From: Bugula neritina
Taxonomy: Eukaryota > Bryozoa > Gymnolaemata > Cheilostomatida > Bugulidae
DNA: 64,000 nt
Assembly (NCBI GenBank): GCA_964035545.1
Contig: OZ037765.1
Coordinates: forward strand, 11,154,698-11,218,697
Direction of reading: 5' to 3'
Shown: piece by piece, positions 27,238-38,684 of the stretch
How the letters are laid out: every line of letters begins with the position of its first letter
How positions within the stretch are numbered: position 1 is the first letter of the stretch
Notes under the pieces: model-generated
Told to the model about the DNA's origin: nothing
Seen by the model: the letters and a program-made list of their open reading frames with translations, nothing else
Database searches by the model: none
Program-made: the position numbers and the translations under genes

Positions 27238-27260
27238 CCCACCCACCCCCACCTCCCCCC
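27238..27260 (-). other. G-rich tract with G-quadruplex potential
   Basis: On the minus strand this reads as runs of 6, 2, 5, 3 and 3 guanines separated by single bases. It stands out in an AT-rich background. At least four G-runs of three or more can be formed, so a compact G-quadruplex is possible. Confidence 0.5.
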
Positions 27261-28388
27261 ATAATCGCAGTGGACTAAATGTATAACATAACTTTTTTTT
27301 ATATACAAGTGTATAACTTGACACAATTATTCTAAAAATTTAATATATAAGATTATATTTAAGAAGCTGCAATAGGAAAGTCAACAATTTGATGTTGGAC
27401 ATATTCGCAATCGATGAGGCACATACACTGTCTATGCTGTGATTAGAAGAATAATATGTACAGAAGATGTGCATAATAGGCATGCCAAGCTATTTACAAA
27501 TAATGACCGTGTGTTAACTAGTTAAAAGCAAGAGAAAATAGAGAAACCTAGCCAATAGCTAATATCGATTTTTTGTAACTAAAACATGCAAACAGTTTAT
27601 TATAAAAGCTCTGTTGAGTTTTCCTTCCTAAAACTTTTTGATATAAAGACAAAGCACACAATTTGTATCCAACTTAAATAAAGCTTATCCCAAAATACAA
27701 ATTAATGCATCATTCACAATTTTATTTTATTATTAACCTACGTACTTATTTCCTATTTTCACACATGCATAGTTTGATAGATGATCATCACATGGCTACA
27801 AACCAATGTGCTGAAGAACATACAATTATTTTCTGGCTCACAATTTACAAAAATATTTCAGTTTATCAAACTTTCTAAATAGATAATAAAAAATTAATGT
27901 CATTTATTTTAGCAATAGACACATAGCACTAATTAGTTTTCAGGGCAAAAAGGGTAAAATGAAAATCCTTATTTTTATTGGACATGTGCAGTTAAATTAA
28001 CCAATTATAGGCATTAATTTTTGCAGACCGCCCAAAACTATTTTAGGCCTATTAGCGTTGTTGATGTAGTTAATCTATAGACATCTACCACTTTTCTTTG
28101 GCTTGTAGTTTAAAATGTTATAACTATATGTAGGTATAAATTAAACAGTACTAAATAAAATTAGTCTATTTTGGGCCCAAGACTCAAGTATGAATTTTAT
28201 AATACAAATCAGATAGTTTCCTGTGAGTAGAGTAATGGGAAGTACTGTATCAACAGTATAGCAGATGTACACAATAACATTGTTTGTGAACATCTGAGGT
28301 AAACTTAGTGCACATTTTTGATGGCCTGGAGAACAAAACCGCAGGTGTAATAAAGATGTGCAATAGACCATGTAAGATTGGTACATTT

Positions 28389-28869
28389 AGTACCTTGAAC
28401 CAATTCTAGATACTCACCACTATAACTTATATAAACTTCTGCAAGTTCAAATGCAAAATGCATACTTCTAGGAAATAGCTGTGCAACTTTTATTACATGC
28501 ATTGTTTTATTTCATATCTTAAATTTATGAATCATGAGTTCATTTTTCAAAATGTTTAAATTAAGTGCTTAAAAAATGCATTTAAAGAATGTATTCCTGA
28601 AAAATTACCCTGGAGCAGTTTGACCACAACCCCAGCTGTTTTGGCAAAACACATTTAATGACATTTTCATCGACATAGTGGTAAATGGGCTGGTTGTTTT
28701 TGGCAGATGAGTAGCACGCTGGCTGGCTGCAACTTTATACAATTCTGATTGGCTGGACTCTACATGACCAGCTAATGATTGTATCTGATTGGCCTAATAA
28801 TTCATTTGCATTTGAAAATGTAGAGTTTTATATAAGTTATAGTGGTGATATTTTAGAGTTGGTACACAC
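28389..28869. mobile_element. MITE-like unit nested in the left arm
   Basis: The unit has its own inverted ends of about 75 bp. CACCACTATAACTTATATAA occurs at 28418-28437 and its complement recurs near 28829-28849, with flanking similarity (GTACCAA-CTCTA, TTCAAATGCAAA). The mirror unit is in the right arm at about 31435-31915. Confidence 0.6.
28740..28850. promoter_or_regulatory. Mirror copy of the octamer/CCAAT/TATA cluster (left arm)
   Basis: Reverse complement of 31465-31575: ATTGG boxes (GATTGGCTGG, GATTGGCC), ATTTGCAT and TATATAA appear in the opposite order. Same interpretation and same caveat. Confidence 0.45.
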
Positions 28870-31434
28870 CCCTTTTTTGGTTGAGTTTTATAATCTGATC
28901 ACGCTGTAGTCATCTACAACACTTCAGTGTATGGGGAAATTATTAGTATTGCGAAATCTGTTTTGGCTTATAATTATTGCTATGCCAGTTTTCTAACTTA
29001 GTTTTTCATCAACTATATGCAGGCTGTTCTAACTTAGGTGATTTCATCAAAGGTAGACATTACTTAGACCTTAGAACATCAAATCAACCAGTGCTGTTAC
29101 TTGGTTTTATTGCAAAGCAGTAGTGAGAGCATAGCACACTAGCACAGTCACCTAGCTGCAATGGCAGTGGCCACACTAAACTCACCAGTTTTATTAAAAT
29201 ATCTTATGTAAGGCACTTGAATACACTAGCCTAGTCTGTTAGTATGTAGAGCAGTAACACAATTACAGCAGTCACATCACCCCTCTCTATCTTGTCTACC
29301 AAGTACAGAGGTTGCAAAAATGATAATCATTTCATGATTTAGTTTTAAATCAATGCATATTACTGAATACATTCTCATAGTCTGATTATTTTGCGCTTCA
29401 GTTTACTTTAATGTGATAATTTAAAAAATTGCTTCACATGCATATTACAAATGCATGAACCTACGCTAGCCATAAATTATTTGCTTGTGTACTCACTACT
29501 GTTTTATTTTAAATTTATATAGCAGTAGCTTTTTTAATCAATCACATATTAATCTGCAAGAGTTTAATTGCACAGATAATGTAGACATTTTGTATAAAAA
29601 TTAGTATTAACATGTAATGCCTTGCATGTGGGTCTATATTGCCAGTTGGTATCATCACCTATAATACCATGTTGATAACCCTTTCTTGTATACGATTTAC
29701 TTAGCGAAACAGCATGATTATCTTACAAATGTAATGACATCAGCCGTGGGACAATATAGTCTAGAATCTAGACTCTAGATTCTTTTAACTGTGAAGTAAT
29801 CAGCCTCAAACCATTGCTGGATGAAGTGCCTACACTTAGCTGTGAAGCTACTGCAATAACATCAACAGTTTTACTAATGAGTTTTCAATACATGTTTTAG
29901 TCAGTTGGGTAAAATACAAAGGTTCTCTGGTATATGCTAGAATAAATGATGATTAAACATTGGATTTGATGAACATTTTTTCATGTTGTGTGATGCAACA
30001 TGATAGTTACAGAGAAACCGCTGATCCCACTAAAACTGTAATGAAGGCATTATATTTCAACACTGACTGCATACAACATTGTTACCAACAGAATATTATC
30101 CATATATGAGTTTGTATTTTGCAAAATAAGCATCGAGTCTGAGCTGCCATTTTCTTTCACCCAAAAACCAATAATATCAGACTTTAGCTTACAAAGCATA
30201 GTGGTATAGCACATGCATATACAATAGCACACCAAAAAAAATATTATAAAGTGCTACACTTTATTGGTTACCAAGGGTGGCTGCAGAAAGCACAGCAGAC
30301 TATTATAATCTTTTCTAAAAGAGGTGCAAACAGTAAGCTTACACCTCCAGGACTATTTAGGATATCAAGTCCTTTATGGGTTGATTGCTCTTTTAACCTG
30401 GATTCTAAGAATAGCAATTAATTTAGTTTAGAGTTACTGCATTCTAGTCAGTTGAAAATGGCCTTTTTTTCCAGGTGGCATGGCCAGGAAATAAGTAAAT
30501 ACTGTAGGAGGATCGCCATGTAGTAGAAATAGGTGTGCTCCGGAAGCACTATAGTGAAGTTTTAATGGCTGGCATATGGTATTGGATACTAGCCCTCAGA
30601 ATGTTTTTGTCATCTTCCTGCCTCAATGGTGGTTGATGATTACTTTGAGTGAGGAAAAACATGTATTGAAAACTCATTAGTATAGCTTCAGAGCTAGGTG
30701 AAGATATTTCCTCGAACAATGACTTGAGACTGAGAAGCTCAAGTTAAATATCACTTAAAAATGAAGCAAGCTGCTAACAAAATTACTTCATAGTTGAAAA
30801 AACTGGACTATATAGTCCTATGGCTGATGGCATTGCATTTGTGGGATAAACATGCTGTTTCACTAAGGAAATCATGTACAAATTGGTGATGATACCAAGT
30901 AACAGTATAGACTAGCATGCCAAGCACTACAGGTTAAAGCTCATTTTTATATAAACCATCCATGTTTTCTGTTGCTAAAAGCTGTGCATTTTAACTCCTG
31001 CAAATAAATATGCAACCAAGTCAAAAAAATTACTGTTGTAATTTTTTTAAGTAAAATAATGGTGGGCACATAAGCAACTATAATTTATGCTTAGCACATG
31101 CTTATACATGTGTTTGTCAGTGTGCTGTAAATATATGCTAGTGATGATAAATATGGTGCAGCACTGCCATTACAGTTCGCTGACTGTGCTATGCTATTGC
31201 TACTGTTTTGCAATAGTAACAACAGTGTTTGATTTGCTGCACCTAAACAGTGTCTACCTTCGATGAAATTACCTAAGTTATATAGCTGCCTATGGTTTAT
31301 TACAAACCAAGTCAGAAAACTGGCATAGCAATATAAGCCAAAACAGATTTCGCAATACTAATAATTTCCCCATACACTGAAGTGTTGTAGATGACTACAG
31401 CGTGATCAGATTATAAAACTCAACCAAAAAAGGG

Positions 31435-31915
31435 GTGTGTACCAACTCTAAAATATCACCACTATAACTTATATAAAACTCTACATTTTCAAATGCAAAT
31501 GAATTATTAGGCCAATCAGATACAATCATTAGCTGGTCATGTAGAGTCCAGCCAATCAGAATTGTATAAAGTTGCAGCCAGCCAGCGTGCTACTCATCTG
31601 CCAAAAACAACCAGCCCATTTACCACTATGTCGATGAAAATGTCATTAAATGTGTTTTGCCAAAACAGCTGGGGTTGTGGTCAAACTGCTCCAGGGTAAT
31701 TTTTCAGGAATACATTCTTTAAATGCATTTTTTAAGCACTTAATTTAAACATTTTGAAAAATGAACTCATGATTCATAAATTTAAGATATGAAATAAAAC
31801 AATGCATGTAATAAAAGTTGCACAGCTATTTCCTAGAAGTATGCATTTTGCATTTGAACTTGCAGAAGTTTATATAAGTTATAGTGGTGAGTATCTAGAA
31901 TTGGTTCAAGGTACT
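31435..31915. mobile_element. MITE-like unit nested in the right arm
   Basis: Reverse-complement partner of the unit at 28389-28869, with the same ~75-bp inverted ends (CACTATAACTTATATAAA at one end, its complement at the other). Two opposed units give the larger inverted repeat its arms. Confidence 0.6.
31465..31575. promoter_or_regulatory. Histone-promoter-like octamer/CCAAT/TATA cluster
   Basis: Within 110 nt: a TATATAA directed to the minus strand (about 31470-31478), an octamer ATGCAAAT (31493-31500), two CCAAT boxes in the context GCCAATCAGA (31512-31516 and 31552-31556) and TATAAA directed to the plus strand (31565-31570). This is the element set of divergent H2A/H2B promoters in animals. 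A short ATG-rich leader follows on the plus strand but no histone ORF does. The mirror copy is in the left arm. That it is an active promoter is inference. Confidence 0.45.
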
Positions 31916-31942
31916 AAATGTACCAATCTTACATGGTCTATT

Positions 31943-33050
31943 CTACAGTTTACATTTGTATGACTAAGATAAACATTGTCAAGACCCCATATTAAAGAAA
32001 TAGTAGAAAATGTGAAATCTTTATGAAAAACACAACATTGAATTATAAATAGACCCAATGGAATTAAATGCTGCAAATCAAGCTTCTGATAATTTAACCT
32101 GACAGCTAAAAACACATGGCACACATAGCAATGTAGCATACCTCACACCAAATCATCTAATAAAATTACAAACTACTAGCCAAAATTGCAATGAACCAGC
32201 AGTGGCATAAAGTAAAGTACAAAGAAAAAGAAATAATCCAACTGCATTTATGAGATTTTTCATTGGCATCCATGCTAAACTAATTACACAGAAAAATTTA
32301 TTACGAGTTTATTGAGTTAGATATTTTGATAAATGAATGCTTTGAAAATTAAAAAATATTGCATTTATCAATTAATTTTTTAAATATCTTCTTGCTATGG
32401 TTTAGTACAGAATCATTTAGAATTGGTTGCTCAATATCTAATAATGTCATGGTGAAAAATAAAAATTGAGCTTACCTAATGTTAGTACTTTTAATATTAT
32501 AGCATCATGAATTATAATTCTACAATATAGTTAGTTATTGAACAGTAGAATATATACATGTAAAACAATTACAATGAACAACATATCAGAATAACATCAA
32601 CAAACATGAACTGACAACCAACATAACACGAGTATAACACATTTAGAATAAATATATATGAGTATATAGAAGCAGATCAACCACTTGTGCGTGACTAGAT
32701 TAAATAAATGTTAGAAAAAACAAAAGCAAAATTCAGATCTGAATATAAACATAAAATAGAATAAAACTAGCAACAGTTAAATGCTAAAAGATAAAATAGT
32801 ATAACATAAATAGTTATATGATATTAAATGACAATCTAAAAATACACATATTTTGCTAAGTTTAAATAATCAACCTACATTATCTTGGAAGACATATTAT
32901 AGACCATAGGCTATTGCATGCAAATATATGCGAGGAATGAGAGCAAATCTAGCAAAGGGACAGGCATAAGCATATATCTTGAGCAATCTTACAAATTATA
33001 TAGAAGTCTGTCTATAAGCAAAGAGAAAGAAACTAACAAGACTGAAGTTT
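31943..33050. other. 3' flank of CCDC149
   Basis: AT-rich sequence with no gene. It includes the probable 3' UTR of the CCDC149 gene (minus strand, 33050 downward); the poly(A) site is not obvious. Confidence 0.45.
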
Positions 33051-36000
33051 CTAGAATCTAACCATGCCTTTGACAAAGTTACCGTTAGCATTAAAGTCAG
33101 ATGGGATTGTTTCACAGACCAGAGGTCTTTCTAGAGTGAACTCATGAGCTGCTGAATCGATGGACTCCTCCAGCTCAGTAGAAATCATAGTAGTAGCAGA
33201 CAAGTTTGATGAGTTTGGCAGCTTGTCACAGGTTGGCACAGTTTGGGTTTCAAAAGTGGGAGTTGTCTCACTAATGGGAGTATCTTCAGCAAGACTTGTC
33301 TCATCAAAGGGAGATTCCTCAGCAAGACTTGCGTGTACAGTTACAGACTCAGATGCTGAAGGTGTATCATTTGAAAGTGAAATTTCTGGCTCCTTAATCT
33401 CAGTGTGATCAGCATCACCTTCACCATTGTATAATAACGGAATCACATAGCTGACTTCTAATTCTGGTTTCTCAGAATAACACGAATCATTAGCTTCACC
33501 TTGATCAGGAAAATACACAGGCGCCGCAGCTGACTGTTTGCATGAGTATTCCGGAACATTCTCATCAGGAACTTCTGCAGCTGTCACTGCTGCCGACTTC
33601 TCATCCCCCAAGTTGTCAGCAGTATCTTGACTGGCAGTGTCTACCTCTGAACCTTCCGTACTAGAATTAGGAACCAGCATCTTCAAACTGGCACAACTAG
33701 CTCTCAACTCTTCTAGATTTCCTAACATTTCTACGATGTACAAGTATAACATGTAAAACCAAAACAACAATGTGGATTACATTAATGCATCTAGACAAGT
33801 TGAACTCAATTGACTTTTGAGCCAAACGTGTATCAAATAGCAATGGCATAACCTTAGTAAAGAATTTAAGTTATACAATGCACAAATTTCAAGGGTTTTA
33901 CATATTTAAACATACCTTTAAAATTATTAGATTCTCCAGACAACTCCATCTGATACAGTTTGTTTTCCAAATCTGTTATTCGACTTCCCAGTAATCTACA
34001 GCATTGAAATGAATGAATGTCAATATACATATGCAATAGATTTTTCATTCGATGCATGAAGACAGGTCAATTGAATGAAATCACGACCATACATTAATGC
34101 AAACTGCAACCATGAATTCATCCTTACAAGCATATACAGTATATGGATCCATTCAATGTATGGGAAGACAGTGATAGAGATGGATGTACATGGAACAAAA
34201 GATTATGTTGGTGCAATGATATACATATACATTGTGGCTTAAGATGCTGAAGGCTACAAATTAATGTAAAATAGGAGTTGTTTGCTCAGCTAGAATAATA
34301 ACATTGAGTGGTGTCTTAGAATCTTTAGTAACACTTTAATGTATTATCTTAAAACTTGATTAACTATGTGGATTTTTACAACTGTCACATATCAGAATAG
34401 TATGCACTGGAAGGCATCGTTGTGCTGAGCTAAATGATCCTATGCAGTTGGCTTATTAAAAGAACAACTAAGGATATATGAAAAGAATAATAAATAGGCA
34501 AATGCCAGACAACCAACTGGACCAAGCTGCGTACACATTTCTACAAAAAACCAACTTGACTCATAGGAAACATACTTGTTGCTTTTACGCTGGTGATTCA
34601 AGGCAAGGTTTTTGTCATTTATTGCATCCAGTAGAGTGGCAGCCAACGTCTTTAACTCTTGAATCATCTGAAATGTAATTGTGATTTTTAATATAAAGGA
34701 CAAGGTAACTGTTAAAAAGAACATTGTGTCGAGCCATAAATCCGTGTTCAAATGCGTCACAAGACAAAACATGTAAAATGTAATGCTAGACTGTGTGCAA
34801 GTTGGGAACGTATTCAATGGTTGTGAAGTGTAGCTTACTTAAATTTTCAAAACTTTTAATATTGATCTAGTAGGACACAACTTAATATAACAACTTATGT
34901 ACTGCACTATATAGCTATCTATGGTCAATGCACAAACAACAAGTTTATTTTATTGAGCATAAACACAATTGAACATACTCTTTTAATTGGATCACAGTCA
35001 CAAAATATTAATTTATTAATACGTTCAATCGGTGAAATCATTTTACTAATGACTTTTCCAATTAGAATGTAGTTTATTAATTCAAAAAATGAATTATATG
35101 ATAATGTTGAACAAATTATTATAATCCAATACAGAAACTCTCAAAGATTTCATAATGTGTTTCTGAATTCCCAATTCATCTACATTGTGCACAGTTTACA
35201 AAAGCTAACCTCCATGACACTCATAAATATCAAAACTAGTTTGGACATCAATGGCTACATACTACTACAATATATTGAATAAGTTTAGTCAACATAAACT
35301 CTACAGTTACACTTGCAAGACTACAGCTGAAAAATGACCACAGCCATCTAGGTGAAAAGGTGAGAAAGACATTATAAATGCTGCATCACACATAGCAAAT
35401 AGATATATAGTCTAGCACACAAGAAACCTGTGGGTACCTGAGGTGAGGTGCTGCCAGCTGAATTACTTGGAGCTGCCAGAAGTTGCCGGACTTGTCTTTG
35501 TGAGATTAGCAAACCTCCAATAACATGGTTGGTAGTAGATTTTAATATACTTGTTGGTTTCTTTTTTTCCATCAAATACTTTAGAGAAAAAAACATTCAA
35601 AGTAATGATTTTATATACAGATAAAAACATGCGCAAAGTTTATAACGATTATCAAAAGTTAAAGCATGTCGGGCAAAGGCAGCAATGTCATTACCCAATA
35701 ATTAAGAACATTTAATAGATATTTGGATAATTACACTGCATAATTAAACATGTTTACTCATATTATTTTTAGAAGTATTGCTGTATTTTAGTAGCAAGAC
35801 AAATTAGCTGAATCAATACAGTTCCACTAGCATTTATTTAGTTGTAAGGGTTTCATATGGTTCAAAGCTCATTATCACATAAGTAAGATTATCAAAATGC
35901 TGGTACTACTACAAGAGATCAACCCTGTATTCACTACCCTTATACCAGATACACGTGATGTACTGTGACACACTTCTATTCCTAATCACATTGAAGTAAC

Positions 36001-38684
36001 GTAATGCATTGGCTTAGACTTATAATATTTAGGAATGACTGGACTTCAATTCAACATAATATGCAGCCCATTGCAACACATGTACGCTGTTGCAACACAT
36101 GTACGCTGCTGCAACACATGTACGCTGCTGCAACACATATACGCTGTTGCAACATAATATGTACGCTGTTGCAACATAATATGTACGCTGTTGCAATAGA
36201 TGTGGCTGTGTGTATGTTAATTACTAGTAATTTGGTAACTACTCAATTCAGCAATAATTAAAATAACATACACGTACACTATTTAATATTTACTACAGTA
36301 ATTACATAAGTCAGTAACTGTTTTCATGAAGTAATGACTATATAAAATGTAATGATAGAGTGCTGAAGAAAATAGTACCTTATATTTTTTCAGAGCTGCT
36401 TGTGAAGCTGTATTCTCTTCCTGCAGATGTTTGACTCGTTGTTGGAGAAATCTAAAACCACAGAAACACCATTTATCAGACTCATCATAGCAGAAAGCAT
36501 GTATGAAAGTTTAGATAATTCAACAGGTTTCAAAAGTCCAGACTTTTTCCAACCAGATGTCACTAAAATATGTAACTTGGTTACCAGATCCAGCTTGTTT
36601 TAATTACATATTTTACTCCAATATTGTTGTCTAAATTGAATAACAACTCTATTACTCATTGCTATAGTTTTGGTACACAAAACACTAAAAGTGAATTATG
36701 GATGCTGATCACTTTCATTGTTTTGAAATACATTTGTGTGTATTATTTTTACGTGTGTAAAAGCGAGACGTTTGCTAGCAATCACTAATGGAATATTAAT
36801 AGGGCAAATCAATAATTATGAACCAGAGCAAAGGTTGGCTGGGATTTGTGTAAAATACGAAGCTCTCTGCTCCCACCTGTTCTCCATAATCAATGCGTCA
36901 ATATCTAGCACATGCTTCTCATCTCCTCTCATAATGAAATTCACTTCCTTATTTAGTCTTATGTACTTGGTTTTATAAGTATCTCGTTCTGTTTCTAATT
37001 CTTCCTTTAAGTCTAGTACTTGTTTCATATCTAGCTCCAGCTGAGAATACTACAAGTGGACACCAGTACATTGTGTTTAAAACACATTATTTTATACAAG
37101 CCGGAATTATTTCAAAACAAGAAAATAACAGAAATATAACAGAAAATTGCCCTTTGCCCTAGTGAGAGCTTAACACCTGCTACAAGAGGAAACTAGGTAC
37201 TAGCTAAGAATGATTCTGTGGGTAGGTTGATACAACTAAAATATTTTCTTGATCATGAAAACTACGCCTACAGTCTAATAAAATATGACAACCTAAAGGG
37301 GTAGACAAAGCACTGCGCCTTTTGCAAGATAAAAGTTAACTCAAATACATCTCAAAATTACGACAGAATGTCGAATATATTACTTCGAGACGAGATTTTT
37401 CTAGTTCTTCAATTAGTGCATCTCTTTCACTGGCGGTCAGCGGTTTTCTCTCCGGTGTAGTCGGCTCTGTGGTACCCAGTCTGTACTTAACTATCTTTGC
37501 ACGTAGAATCTTTAAATATATAGATTAAATATATTGAAGCAGCATAGCCTATATTATTGTTCCGCCAAAAAAGTTAATGACTTGGGCTACAAAGTTAAGG
37601 AACTTATATGATCATTCTAAATGTGTGATAAAAAGTTTTAATTTATTAGAAATAATTAAGAAATATTCACCTTAATATCACCTTCAGCATCTGATAACTT
37701 TTGTTTTAACTCATCAATTTCTAAGTGAGACGAAATATTGGTAGTACTAAACAGTTCAGGCATTCCAGCATCCTAAATGAAGAAAAATTCTCCATAAAAT
37801 ACAGAAAAAACATTCAAAAATTATCATAGAATTGAACCAAAACTTTAAAATGATTATTAAAAAATTAAAAAATCTAAGAATTACTTTAGCGAGGATCTGC
37901 TTCTTCAACCCTTGACATCTACTTCTTAGCTGATCAGCCATAACTCTCAGCTGGTTTCTTTCACCTTGACATTCAGCCAACTCCCGACTCAAGATTAATA
38001 AAGCATCATTTTTACTATCTAACTTTCTTTTGAGATCTTGATACTAGAAGTATACATATATATAAAACATTCAATTTTAATACTTCTCTTTATGCCCATT
38101 ACTGCAAAATTATGTATACAAATGCAACATTTGCTATCCTGATACAAATCTAATCTTTAGACTATAGTAGTATATTTAAATCATATGATAAAGAGAAGTA
38201 AACCAGTAAGAAAACCAATACAATTTGTTTAGACATACAATAACTTTTTTCAATATCATTTTTAGTGAAAGTAAATTAATTTTATAAAGAAAATGAAGCT
38301 AGCAGAGATTATTATTTTCTATAAATAATCATAAAAATTGCACGAATTAAAACTAATAAACTAGCTATCTTAAACACAATATAGTAGCAAAAACTCTTTG
38401 TTGATACAACACAGTTATTGGATCACTTTAGATGTTAAGCTGCATCTAAAATTGCTAATTTTTTAAAGATCGAATCAACTTTTGCATATCATATAAGATG
38501 ATTCAGGAGTGCTTTATTTCTGCATTCGAGATTTGGGTCAGGATAAACAGCTGATACAGAAATATTAACATAAAGATGAGAGCATACATGTAACTACACA
38601 TTAACTATGTACCTCATTCCTCAAGATCTCATGCTTATGCTTTAGATTAGCATGTACAGCTTGAATTCTAACAGTTGGATCCAT
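33051..38684 (-). CDS. CCDC149: Coiled-coil domain-containing protein 149
   Basis: Ten exons on the minus strand: 38684-38613, 38043-37885, 37772-37671, 37509-37384, 37049-36877, 36451-36379, 35578-35438, 34667-34576, 33995-33916 and 33730-33051 (1698 nt, 565 residues). Residues 1-330 are almost wholly coiled coil. Diagnostic family stretches in order: KLDSKNDALLILSRELAECQ with MADQLRSRCQGLKKQ, then RDTYKTKYIRLNKEVNFIM with VLDIDALIMENRFLQQR. These are followed by GGLLISQRQVRQLL and LALNHQRKSNKLLGSRI with DLENKL. These match vertebrate CCDC149 along its whole N-terminal half. The last exon (about 226 codons) encodes an acidic, Ser/Thr-rich disordered tail with little conservation. The molecular function of this family is not established. 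A 19-22-bp minisatellite sits in the intron between exons 6 and 7. Confidence 0.92.
36071..36208. repeat. Minisatellite, 19/22-bp unit, about 7 copies
   Basis: Four 19-bp units (TTGCAACACATGTACGCTG and close variants) are followed by two identical 22-bp units (with CATAATATG in place of CACATG) and a decayed seventh. It lies in a CCDC149 intron. Confidence 0.9.

Larger units (their letters stand above)
23567..28361. other. Gene-poor intergenic region, probable 5' UTR exons of the Tincar-like gene
   Basis: No protein-coding gene is supported. Strong minus-strand donor-like sites (GTAAGT near 26812-26822 and 25112-25119, GTAAGA near 25995) fit non-coding 5' exons of the gene at 20409-23566. 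Open frames at 26826-27080 and 28141-28386 each contain a hydrophobic stretch but have no recognisable family. A SINE fragment lies at 24238-24306 and a G-rich tract at 27238-27260. Confidence 0.45.
28362..31942. repeat. 3.6-kb long inverted repeat (foldback-like element)
   Basis: The left arm (28362-29175) and right arm (about 31157-31942) are reverse complements of each other. They are nearly identical over the outer ~600 nt and more diverged towards the centre. The boundaries are sharp: the match starts at AATAGACCATG on the left and ends at its complement on the right. The ~2-kb centre has no recognisable ORF. Long TIRs with an empty core suggest a non-autonomous foldback or Mutator-like element, or an inverted duplication. 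No target-site duplication was found at these ends. Confidence 0.85.

Noticed and set aside
28141-28386. Minus-strand open frame of 81 codons preceded by a good acceptor, with hydrophobic stretches
   Set aside because: No family match, no usable donor at its end, and it overlaps the border of the inverted repeat.
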